Assembly: GCA_050485785.1 (NCBI GenBank)
Contig: JBJHCA010000046.1
Location: 1 to 25,606 of the forward strand
Direction: 5' to 3'
From: JBJHCA01 sp050485785
GTDB taxonomy: Bacteria > Bacteroidota > Bacteroidia > Chitinophagales > Saprospiraceae
DNA length: 25,606 nt
In this document: one piece after another, positions 14,835 through 22,123 of the stretch
Layout: every line of letters starts with the position of its first letter
Position numbering within the stretch: position 1 is the stretch's first letter
Notes under the pieces: generated by a model
What the model saw: only the letters and a program-made list of their open reading frames with translations
The model's database searches: none
What the model was told of the DNA's origin: nothing
Made by a program: the position numbers and the translations under genes

Positions 14835-15257
14835 ATGCAGAATAAGTTGGAAGACATCTATGATGATCAGGGTAGAAAAGTATCGCCGGTATTGCCCGAA
14901 AATGTAAAGAACTTTCTCATCGATATTGACGGCACTATCTGTGATGACATTCCTAATGAAGAGCCGGAGAGAATGCTCACGGCCGGGGTTTATACCGATG
15001 CCCTTGAAATGGTGAACAAGTGGTATGAAGAGGGGCATTTGATCACTTTTTTTACCAGCAGAACCGACGATCACAGGGAGTATACCGTCAAGTGGTTGAA
15101 TGAGCATGGCTTTCGATACCATGGCATTATCTTTAACAAACCCAGAGGAGGCAATTACCACTGGATTGATAATCACATAGTAAGGGCAACCCGTTATAAG
15201 GGAAGGTTTACCGATCTGGTAGTTCGCAATGCCGAGATAGAGGTCTTCGAAAAATGA
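14835..15257 (+). CDS. Small HAD-superfamily phosphatase-like protein
   Basis: 140-residue cytosolic protein with the minimal HAD core. Motif I is LIDIDGT (28-34) with nucleophile Asp30 and acid/base Asp32. Motif II is FTSRT (73-77). Motif III is Lys102 in NKPRGGN, and motif IV includes Asp112 in HWIDNH. There is no obvious large cap domain, so it probably acts on a macromolecule-borne or large phosphate ester, or uses a partner as cap. Homologues in Bacteroidota are sometimes named phosphoheptose isomerase, but no SIS isomerase domain is visible here, so that name should not be used. No cell-envelope sugar genes are next to it. Confidence 0.88.
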   Translation: MQNKLEDIYDDQGRKVSPVLPENVKNFLIDIDGTICDDIPNEEPERMLTAGVYTDALEMVNKWYEEGHLITFFTSRTDDHREYTVKWLNEHGFRYHGIIFNKPRGGNYHWIDNHIVRATRYKGRFTDLVVRNAEIEVFEK

Positions 15258-15281
15258 CCTTCTGAAGTTTCTATGAGAGTG

Positions 15282-15299
15282 GTTGATGTAAAGCCTTTT
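15282..15299 (+). repeat. Direct repeat, copy 1 (18 bp)
   Basis: GTTGATGTAAAGCCTTTT, identical to the copy at 15366-15383. It lies 25 bases after the HAD stop codon. Start-to-start distance is 84 bases, a whole number of helical turns (8 x 10.5). Confidence 0.8.
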
Positions 15300-15365
15300 C
15301 AAAGTGCGGATTAAATGCTTGTATCAGGTCGAAGGGTAGAACAAACTGGTATAAAAAAAACTGAA

Positions 15366-15383
15366 GTTGATGTAAAGCCTTTT
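15366..15383 (+). repeat. Direct repeat, copy 2 (18 bp), abutting the permease promoter
   Basis: Identical to 15282-15299. Its last T is the first base of the -7 element at 15383-15390, so a protein bound here would cover the -10 to -35 region of the permease promoter. Confidence 0.8.
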
Positions 15384-15390
15384 ACATTTG
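15383..15390 (+). promoter_or_regulatory. -7 promoter element of the permease gene
   Basis: TACATTTG exactly matches TAnnTTTG and ends four bases before the ATG at 15395, so the transcript is predicted to be leaderless or nearly so. A TTG at 15367-15369, inside the repeat, is only 13 bases upstream, shorter than normal, which hints at a weak or regulated promoter. Confidence 0.5.
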
Positions 15391-15394
15391 AGAT

Positions 15395-16639
15395 ATGAAC
15401 ACCATGTTAAAGGAAAACATCAGACAGGCGTTTATTGCACTTAAGGCAAATGCCCTTAGAAGTTTTCTAACCCTGTTTATTATTTCCATAGGCATTACTG
15501 CTCTGATAGGAATACTCACTGCACTCGACAGTATCAGTGCTTCACTTGCCGGCAGCCTCAGCAGTATGGGTGCCAACACTTACAGCATAGTCCGCAAAAG
15601 TGAAACACTTCGCGGAGTAAGAGGTGGCAGGCAAACCCGATTGTCTGATCCCATTACTTTTGATCAGGCCATAGGGTTTAAGAACCAATTCGATTACCCT
15701 TCACGGGTCAGTATTTCTTTCCGCGGAAGTTCAGTAAGTGAAGTGAAATTCAGGGATCGCAGCACTAACCCTAATGTTATGCTGTTTGGTGTGGATGAGC
15801 ATTATCTGACTGTGGCAGGGTATTCTCTCCTTCATGGTCGCAACTTCACCGAAAACGAAATTGTTGAAGGACAACACCTTGCCATAGTAGGATCTGAGGT
15901 ATTTGACCTGATTTTGAAAGGAGAAGATGACCATGGAATTGGTTCGGTGATTTCGGTTGGAAATGTCAAATACCGGGTAATTGGTGTAATGGAAGCCAAG
16001 GGAACAAGCGCAGGGATGAACTCGGATCGGGTTTTGTTTATACCTCTTCATAATGCCCGACGGTATTTTGGTTCCGGAACCCGCAATTACAATATTTCTG
16101 TTCAGGTGAGTGATGCTACCAGTATGGAACCATCGATATCCTATGCCACCGGGTTGTTCAGACTGATTCGGCGGCTGGCACCGGTGCATGACAATGACTT
16201 TGAGATGCGAAGAAGTGACAGTTTGATCAGTCTGCTTGAGGAAAATACCCGATACATAAGGTATGCTACTATTTTCATTGGGCTTATCACATTACTAGGA
16301 GCCGCTATTGGTTTAATGAATATCATGTTGGTATCGGTATCTGAGCGAACGCGTGAAATTGGAGTAAGAAAGTCTCTGGGTGCATCATCCTCCCATATTT
16401 TACATCAGTTCATAGTGGAGGCGGTAGTGCTGTGTCAGTTAGGTGGCCTGGTGGGTGTAGTGACAGGCATAGGCATCGGAAACCTGGTTTCCCTATTGAC
16501 CGGCGGGCCGTTTATAATTCCATGGGTATGGATATTGCTTGGGCTGGGTCTTTGTTTTATTGTAGGTCTGGCCAGCGGAATTTATCCAGCACTCAAAGCT
16601 TCACGACTTGACCCCATTGAATCTTTGAGATATGAATAA
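15395..16639 (+). CDS. MacB-type ABC transporter permease (FtsX-like)
   Basis: 414-residue inner-membrane subunit of the MacB/FtsX/LolC class. The first helix is at about 22-45, preceded by the usual amphipathic NIRQAFIALKANALRSFLT. A large periplasmic MacB_PCD-like domain spans about 46-285, with a GRNFTENE segment. Three C-terminal helices follow at about 288-312, 340-365 and 375-398. Between the second and third lies SERTREIGVRKSLGAS, the coupling segment that contacts the ATPase. The end PALKASRLDPIESLRYE is the family signature. Such systems move no substrate across the inner membrane but drive periplasmic export or mechanical signalling. No ATP-binding subunit is encoded beside it, so it must use an ATPase made elsewhere. 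ATG 15404 is an alternative start. Confidence 0.93.
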   Translation: MNTMLKENIRQAFIALKANALRSFLTLFIISIGITALIGILTALDSISASLAGSLSSMGANTYSIVRKSETLRGVRGGRQTRLSDPITFDQAIGFKNQFDYPSRVSISFRGSSVSEVKFRDRSTNPNVMLFGVDEHYLTVAGYSLLHGRNFTENEIVEGQHLAIVGSEVFDLILKGEDDHGIGSVISVGNVKYRVIGVMEAKGTSAGMNSDRVLFIPLHNARRYFGSGTRNYNISVQVSDATSMEPSISYATGLFRLIRRLAPVHDNDFEMRRSDSLISLLEENTRYIRYATIFIGLITLLGAAIGLMNIMLVSVSERTREIGVRKSLGASSSHILHQFIVEAVVLCQLGGLVGVVTGIGIGNLVSLLTGGPFIIPWVWILLGLGLCFIVGLASGIYPALKASRLDPIESLRYE

Positions 16640-16656
16640 GCATAAATGGCCAAAAA

Positions 16657-16688
16657 GAAAGCCCCGCTATCAGGATAACGAGGCTTTC
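16657..16688. terminator. Bidirectional hairpin terminator
   Basis: GAAAGCC (16657-16663) pairs with GGCTTTC (16682-16688). The stem continues inward with two mismatches to a tight loop. It lies between the + strand permease (ends 16639) and the - strand TPR gene (ends 16712). On the minus strand it is followed by TTTTTGG, a fair T tract; on the plus strand the T tract is lacking. It most likely ends the coaX / outer-membrane / TPR transcript. Confidence 0.65.
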
Positions 16689-16711
16689 ACTTAGGATATA
16701 TTTCTTATGGC

Positions 16712-18157
16712 TTAACGGTTAAACCGCGCAGTAGTAGTTTCGTTGATCCAGCAACCAACCACGTAAGTGTCTCCTTCGCGAATGTTTCGCTGGAATCCTT
16801 CCTCAATAGGTGGGAAGAACGCGGTATATCGGGCAATAAGATCGTTCGCCTCCGCTCTGACGCTGGGGTCAACATTGCGGGCCTGAATAAACTTATCCAC
16901 TGCTGCCCAGCTGACTGCCCATCCCAGAAACGGATCAACATCACGGCAAACGGCGCCACTTGATGCATATAATTTACCGATTTCCAGATATGCTTCACCA
17001 AGATTGGGGTTGTACCTCAGTGCTTCCAGTGCAGCAGCACGAGCAGCGCTGCGGTTATTGAGGCGGTAAGCATGAATTCTTACCAACATCATGGCATATT
17101 CAGCTTTGCGGTCAATTTCGGTGGAACGCTCAATGGCTTCACGATATTTGGCAGCAGCTTCGTTAAACCTTCCCTCCCTGAAAAGATCATTAGCATGAAG
17201 TGCCGGGTTTTCGGCATACTGAGCCAGACGAATACTGTCTCTTCTTGCAGCCTGAAATGCTTCATCTTTGGCAAAGATTTCAGCCAGCATGGGGTGCTCA
17301 CGATCGCATCCCGCTCTGATAAGTGTAGAATAAATCTCTCTGTATTGCTCTCTGTTGTCAGGGTCGGATTCATAGAGCGGAGCCAGTTTAGCCATCATAA
17401 AATCGCAATCGAATATAAAAGCTTCAATATTGGCAAACCGGGCTTGTACCTGCTCCCATGCTTCGCGGTATCGGGTAGCTTCATCTGCGTCGCCACCGGC
17501 CATATTGTGCTCGGCAATGGCTTCCAGGTTCAAATAAACATTCCGGAATTCCTCCAGTTTATCTGCCGGCATGTCGTCTTCTTTTTCAATATACTTTGCA
17601 CGAAGTGCATCAAATTTCCTGACAGTGATATCTCCGAGCGGGTAAAATGCAAAACTTGGCAGGGCATTACCTTCCAGTTCAAGGGCACGCTGAAGTGCAT
17701 CGTATGCCTGATCGTATTCAACACCCAGGTAATAAAGGGTAAATCCTTTCCGGTAATGAATATTGCCTTCCCGCTTTCTGCCCTGTCTAACAGTTTCTCC
17801 AAAACACATCAGATAATGGTCAAATAGGGTCAGGATTTTACCCAGATACTCCATTCGCTCTTCACCGGTTTCTGCTTCGCGGTAAAAGGCCTGGTAAATT
17901 TCAATACCATCAATGAAGTGGAATTCATGTCCGGCAGGAGAATATTTGATCAGCTTACTCCACAATGGGTAAGCCTGCTGGTAGTCTCTGGCGCGAATAT
18001 GGTCTCTGTAAAGTACATGGTACTTTTTGCCTTCGCCTTCACCACCGGGAAAGTTAGTGAACCCTTCACAACCCAATGCCAGTGATTTTTCACTATGCAC
18101 CAGGCTCAATATGAAGAACACAACCAGCGATACACTCAAAAAACTATAATGTCGCAT
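16712..18157 (-). CDS. Exported TPR protein
   Basis: 481 residues. An N-terminal signal sequence (basic MRHYSF, hydrophobic LVVFFILSLV) leads to SLALGC, which could be a signal peptidase I site or a poor lipobox at Cys29. The mature part is helical and repeat-like. TPR-type pairs are seen around the DQAYDALQRALELEG area and strongly at FREGRFNEAAAKYREAIER and AAALEALRYNPNLGEAYLEIGK. The C-terminus (SWAAVDKFIQARNVDP, then GDTYVVGCWINE) is a conserved end in Bacteroidota homologues that lie beside coaX. It starts two bases after the outer-membrane gene's stop and so is co-translated. It probably works in the periplasm, perhaps with the upstream barrel protein; no function is established. Confidence 0.88.
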   Translation of the reverse strand: MRHYSFLSVSLVVFFILSLVHSEKSLALGCEGFTNFPGGEGEGKKYHVLYRDHIRARDYQQAYPLWSKLIKYSPAGHEFHFIDGIEIYQAFYREAETGEERMEYLGKILTLFDHYLMCFGETVRQGRKREGNIHYRKGFTLYYLGVEYDQAYDALQRALELEGNALPSFAFYPLGDITVRKFDALRAKYIEKEDDMPADKLEEFRNVYLNLEAIAEHNMAGGDADEATRYREAWEQVQARFANIEAFIFDCDFMMAKLAPLYESDPDNREQYREIYSTLIRAGCDREHPMLAEIFAKDEAFQAARRDSIRLAQYAENPALHANDLFREGRFNEAAAKYREAIERSTEIDRKAEYAMMLVRIHAYRLNNRSAARAAALEALRYNPNLGEAYLEIGKLYASSGAVCRDVDPFLGWAVSWAAVDKFIQARNVDPSVRAEANDLIARYTAFFPPIEEGFQRNIREGDTYVVGCWINETTTARFNR

Positions 18158-18159
18158 TT

Positions 18160-19473
18160 CTAATTAAATTTTTGTTTGTAAAACCAGGTGTTGTCCGTTA
18201 AAGTAAACCCTAAATGAATCCTGATAAATCTTTCGTCAAGTACGGAGTCAATTCCGCGGTACCCTCCTTCAAGGGCAATATGACAGTAAGACAAGGGCAT
18301 CATTTGCGTAACTTTTAACGGTAATCCCAGTCCAAATGCAATGCCAAATTCCCTGAATTGGTTCAAGTCGATTTGCCTGGGGTCTGTTCCATAGAATAAA
18401 CCACCCCGATATGTTATCCGGTTGCCATAAATGTTAAAATCTCTGAAATCATGGGTATAGCTGGCACCTGCACTTACATAAAATGTATTGGCAAGGTCCT
18501 GATTTCGCACATTATCTTCAAAATCAGACCAGCTGGTTAATTTTGTGTTAATGCTGAAATTGAACTTTTCGGTTTGGTAGAAAGTAAGACCAATATTGAC
18601 AGAAAATGGCATTTTAAGGGTACCGCGAACATTTGTTTGGTGCAGGATGGTATCAGTACCGTATGCGTTGCTAAAGCTGGTGTAGAGTTTGTTGTTTTGA
18701 GTTCTCAGTGTACCGGGCAGATCTGCAGCCACACCTACACTTAACCCGCGGCGACCTCTCCCCTGTTCTGACGCACTGAGTACAAAATCGTGCAATAATC
18801 CTACTCTGAGAGTGAAGCCACTGATGCTAAAATCGTCTCTAAGTCTGTTTTCTCTTGCAAATTCGAGTTCAGTATGGCGGCTTTGATTGTTATACGCCAG
18901 CCTGCCGAAATGGTAATGAGAGCTTAAACCGATGGCTGACCGGCGATACCTAAACCCCAAGCCACTGACCAGTTGATATATCCCTCCGTTCCCTGAGTAA
19001 TTGTATTGAATTTGGCCATGAACAGGATCGCGTTCAAAAGTTTCAAGGTTATAGTTCATCCTGCTGTATGGAATCAAGCCCAGGCCAAGTCCCCAAAAAT
19101 GATTGCGCTCTTCCTGTTCAACTTGCTCCCGCAGTGGATTGCGCAGTGGAAACCCCAATGCGAGATGGTTCAAATAGCCGTTTCTGACCCAGATGCTTTC
19201 CTCTTCATCCTGCATATGCCTGAACGATGCATTGGCTCCAACGTCAAAACTAGTCATTCGCAGAAATGCAAAACTTGCAGGATTGGCAAAGTTTAGCTCA
19301 TTACTGGTAATATATCCGGCCATGTTGCCACCCATGGTAAGCTGGGAAACTATATCCCCTTTCACCATATCGCCCAGTCCAAATTTGGACAAAGGTGCAT
19401 TATCAGGAGTGATTTGTGCACGAATGGTCAAAGTAAAGGATAAAAGTAAAAATAGTCCGATGATATGCTTCAT
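18160..19473 (-). CDS. Outer-membrane protein, OmpP1/FadL-like
   Basis: 437 residues. The signal peptide is about 1-19 (hydrophobic LFLLLSFTLTI, cleavage after RAQ or before it). The mature protein begins with PLSKFGLGDM, then GGNMAGY and FANPASFAFLRMTSFDVG. This last pattern (NPAS followed by FDVG) is the one seen at the N-terminus of FadL/OmpP1-type barrels. The rest shows alternating hydrophobic strands and charged turns up to a C-terminal strand ending in an aromatic-rich YKQKFN. It is likely a 14-strand barrel of unknown substrate. Its ATG directly abuts the coaX TAG with no gap, so the two are tightly coupled. The coaX / barrel / TPR order is frequent in Bacteroidota. Confidence 0.85.
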   Translation of the reverse strand: MKHIIGLFLLLSFTLTIRAQITPDNAPLSKFGLGDMVKGDIVSQLTMGGNMAGYITSNELNFANPASFAFLRMTSFDVGANASFRHMQDEEESIWVRNGYLNHLALGFPLRNPLREQVEQEERNHFWGLGLGLIPYSRMNYNLETFERDPVHGQIQYNYSGNGGIYQLVSGLGFRYRRSAIGLSSHYHFGRLAYNNQSRHTELEFARENRLRDDFSISGFTLRVGLLHDFVLSASEQGRGRRGLSVGVAADLPGTLRTQNNKLYTSFSNAYGTDTILHQTNVRGTLKMPFSVNIGLTFYQTEKFNFSINTKLTSWSDFEDNVRNQDLANTFYVSAGASYTHDFRDFNIYGNRITYRGGLFYGTDPRQIDLNQFREFGIAFGLGLPLKVTQMMPLSYCHIALEGGYRGIDSVLDERFIRIHLGFTLTDNTWFYKQKFN

Positions 19474-20211
19474 CTATAGATTGGTCTTGTTGTATTGCAA
19501 TATCTTATATAATCCGTATGAGATTAAGTTTGGGCGCACAAATATCTTATTTTTCAGGTTTGCAGCAAAATAATCTGCATCTCCTCCTGTCATCACCACA
19601 GTGATTTTACCAAATCTTAATGAAAAGTGATCAATAAATCCTGCCATCTCAAACACGGATCCTGATTGAACGCCTAATCTGATAGAATCATGTGTGCTCT
19701 TTCCAACAATTTCATCAAACTCACCGGGATGAAGTTCCGGCAAAGCATGGGTAAAGTGGCTCAATGCTTTAAATCGCATGCGTAAACCGGGAGCAATTGC
19801 CCCTCCCGGATATTTACCTTCGGCAGTTACAATATCATAAGTAACGCATGTACCCGCATCCACAACCAGTACATTTTGACCGGGAAACATGTGAAATGCA
19901 CCTATAGCTGCAGCCAGCCTGTCCATACCCAGTGTTTCCCGGCTTTTGTAGTGCAATTGAATCGGAACCGGTGTTTCAGGAGAAAGCCATTCCCATTCAA
20001 AATCCTTTTTGGCGAAAGGCAGTTCGGGTTGTTCGTGACTAATTTTAGCCACAGTACAAGCGAGTCCGTGTGTAACCGGATAGGAAGTGAGAGTTTTTTC
20101 GGTTTCCTGCCAACGGTTGCTTTCGTATTGCTTTTCAACAATTACATTACCCTGTTCGTTAAAAACCACTAATTTTGAACGCGTATTACCGATGTCAAGA
20201 GTAGCAAACAT
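19474..20211 (-). CDS. coaX: Type III pantothenate kinase
   Basis: 245-residue cytosolic enzyme that phosphorylates pantothenate, the first step of coenzyme A synthesis. It belongs to the ASKHA fold. The phosphate-1 loop is TLDIGNTRSKL (4-14). A GMDR motif at 95-98 precedes the conserved VVDAGTCVTYD (116-126) with catalytic Asp118. GGAIAPGL (136-143) and VMTGGDADYF near the C-terminus complete the set. The length matches the family (240-260). Type III enzymes typically require a monovalent cation and are insensitive to CoA feedback. The gene heads a three-gene minus-strand run. The divergent 75-bp region contains a 7-of-8 match to the -7 element (AATATTTG on the minus strand). Confidence 0.95.
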   Translation of the reverse strand: MFATLDIGNTRSKLVVFNEQGNVIVEKQYESNRWQETEKTLTSYPVTHGLACTVAKISHEQPELPFAKKDFEWEWLSPETPVPIQLHYKSRETLGMDRLAAAIGAFHMFPGQNVLVVDAGTCVTYDIVTAEGKYPGGAIAPGLRMRFKALSHFTHALPELHPGEFDEIVGKSTHDSIRLGVQSGSVFEMAGFIDHFSLRFGKITVVMTGGDADYFAANLKNKIFVRPNLISYGLYKILQYNKTNL

Positions 20212-20286
20212 GGCTTCAGGAGTGTTATGGTTATGCTGGCAGATACAAATATTGAAAATACAATTGACTTCTAAATTATTCAGGGC

Positions 20287-21459
20287 ATGAACAAGTTCAT
20301 TTTCTTTTTGGCATTGCTTATGTTTTCAGGTTCAGCTTTATTATCCCAGGGGATAGATTTTTTTGAAGGTACCTGGGAAGAGGCACTGCGTTTGGCCGAA
20401 GACCAGGACAGGCTTATTTTTGTGGATGCTTACGCTGTGTGGTGCGGGCCGTGCAAAAGGATGGACAGACATGTTTTTCCTGATCAGCGGGTGGGGAGTT
20501 TTTATAATGACAATTTTGTTAATGTAAAACTGGACATGGAGAAAGGAGAGGGTCTGTCATTCAGGAGGCAATACGGAGTCAGCAGTTTTCCAACATTTTT
20601 CTTCATAAGGCCCAACGGAGAAGTTGCTTACCGGGTTAGCGGAGCCAAGCCCGTGGATGAGTTTATACAGATCGGAGAAATGGCAATGCGCCGCATGGAT
20701 GACCTCGATATGCTTCAGCGGGATTTTGAGCAGGGAAACCGGGAGCCGGATTTCATGGTGCGGTACATACGGGCGTTAAAAAGAACCGGAGAAGCCGATC
20801 TGAGGACAGCCAACGAGTACATTGACAGTCAGGAGGACCTTACCTCGAAAGAGAATCTGATGTTTATTCTTGAATCATGTTCGGAAGCTGATAGCAGGAT
20901 CTTTGATCTGCTGGTTAAGAACAGGACTGCCATTGAGAAAATATATTCAGCTGAGCGGGTAGCCCAGGTCATTGAATCGGCTTGCCATGCTACATTGCTG
21001 AAGGCCATGGATTTTCAGCTTGACTTTTTAGCGGAGGATGCCAAGGAAAAAATGCGTCAGCACCTCCCTGACAGGGCTGAGGAGTTTTCAATGAGGGCCG
21101 ATATTATGTTTGCATCGGCTACTTCAGAAGCGGGTTTGTTTGACCGGGCATCGCGCCAGTATATGAGGATGCACCGCCGCAATATTGACCCCGAGGTAGT
21201 ATTGTTTATAGCTGAACATGCACTTGCCGGTATGACGCCGCATTACAGAGTTATGGATCAGGTTGAAAAGTGGCTTACCGATGCAGTACGGCAGCACAGA
21301 GATTATAACCTCTATGTTGCTCTTGGGAAACATCAGTACGCCAGAGGTCAGGCATCAGAAGCCATGGAAACGCTGAGAACTGCAGTTGACGTTGCCAGGG
21401 GTGCAGGTATTCAACCGGAAGAGGCTCAGGTCTTGCTGCGCAACTGGCAGCGTGGCTAA
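20287..21459 (+). CDS. Exported thioredoxin-fold protein with helical C-terminal domain
   Basis: 390 residues. A signal peptide (about 1-20, FIFFLALLMFSGSALLS) sends it to the periplasm. Residues about 25-130 form a thioredoxin domain with active site WCGPCK (52-57) and cis-proline in SSFPTFF (Pro102), of the Thioredoxin_7/DUF255-like type. Presence of both cysteines indicates a working disulfide oxidoreductase or isomerase. The remaining about 250 residues are helical with TPR-like or degenerate repeats (for example YVALGKHQYARGQASEAMET near the end), a possible docking platform for client proteins. The redox partner is not in the window. The start is ATG 20287, and the transcript probably ends at the hairpin near 21474-21510. 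Confidence 0.9.
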   Translation: MNKFIFFLALLMFSGSALLSQGIDFFEGTWEEALRLAEDQDRLIFVDAYAVWCGPCKRMDRHVFPDQRVGSFYNDNFVNVKLDMEKGEGLSFRRQYGVSSFPTFFFIRPNGEVAYRVSGAKPVDEFIQIGEMAMRRMDDLDMLQRDFEQGNREPDFMVRYIRALKRTGEADLRTANEYIDSQEDLTSKENLMFILESCSEADSRIFDLLVKNRTAIEKIYSAERVAQVIESACHATLLKAMDFQLDFLAEDAKEKMRQHLPDRAEEFSMRADIMFASATSEAGLFDRASRQYMRMHRRNIDPEVVLFIAEHALAGMTPHYRVMDQVEKWLTDAVRQHRDYNLYVALGKHQYARGQASEAMETLRTAVDVARGAGIQPEEAQVLLRNWQRG

Positions 21460-21473
21460 AATAAATGAATAGC

Positions 21474-21510
21474 TAAGCACCCAACTTTACTCAGCGGGCT
21501 TACTTTTTTT
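21474..21510 (+). terminator. Intrinsic terminator of the thioredoxin-like gene
   Basis: TAAGCACCC (21474-21482) pairs, with bulged bases, with GGGCTTA (21496-21502). A run of seven T follows (21504-21510). The element begins 15 bases after the stop codon. The stem is imperfect, so strength is uncertain. Confidence 0.5.
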
Positions 21511-21533
21511 CGGGGTACATGCACAACAAAGAG

Positions 21534-22013
21534 CTATGTATCATCATTCTCCTCCTGCGGAAGACGAGGCAAAAGCCCGAGAGATCTGGCAATTCTGGGA
21601 TTGGCTGCGAGATAGCGGTAAAAGTTTGGGCTCGAAAGAAAAGTAATTCGCTGACCAAACGACCCTTTTTCCCGGAATGTAACTGTGATAGCTTTTAAAA
21701 GCAGGAGGTCGGTTTCCTTGATGCTCTTAACATTGTGAAAAGGATACTTGTACGCCTTAAGATAGTTAGTAACATACATGTAGTGGCTATCCATGTCGAC
21801 GCGTTTGAGACCCATGAATGCGAAATATAAAAAACCGGTACCGGTAACAAAAAAGGCAACCACCAGGAGCCTGAACATGGCCGGGGAATAACCTGAAATG
21901 ACGATATTATCCGAGATGAGGACAATGAGGGTCAGCGTGCCGAAAAAGGCAATCCAGATTGTGGGAAAGAAGAACTTGAAAAAGATCGTCAGGCGTGTAG
22001 ATACTCTTTCCAT
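21534..22013 (-). CDS. Small two-helix membrane protein, possible PH-like domain
   Basis: 159 residues from ATG 22013. A frame extension to TTG 22040 would add nine unconvincing residues. Two membrane helices are at about 13-34 and 47-68. A soluble C-terminal part (about 70-159) looks strand-rich: RVDMDSHYMYVTNYLKAY, then PFHNVKSIKE, a VTFREKGSFGQRITFLSS hairpin-like stretch, and a C-terminal helix. This layout is like the protein at 897-1430, though sequence identity is low. It follows the helicase by 110 bases on the same strand and could be co-transcribed with it, but no shared function is suggested. The family is not recognised with confidence. Confidence 0.75.
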   Translation of the reverse strand: MERVSTRLTIFFKFFFPTIWIAFFGTLTLIVLISDNIVISGYSPAMFRLLVVAFFVTGTGFLYFAFMGLKRVDMDSHYMYVTNYLKAYKYPFHNVKSIKETDLLLLKAITVTFREKGSFGQRITFLSSPNFYRYLAANPRIARSLGLLPRLPQEENDDT

Positions 22014-22123
22014 ATAGTTGTTGTAATGAGCTTTTAACAACCCAACAAGGGCAAAAAGTTTTCAATTCAGCAATGGGCTGTCTGCCTGTACAGATCAGTT
22101 ATTATATGTGATGATCGTTTTGA

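Noticed and set aside
17072..17827. 251-codon + strand frame inside the TPR gene
   Set aside because: Antisense shadow of a clear exported TPR protein; composition rich in Cys/Phe/Ile with no recognisable motif.
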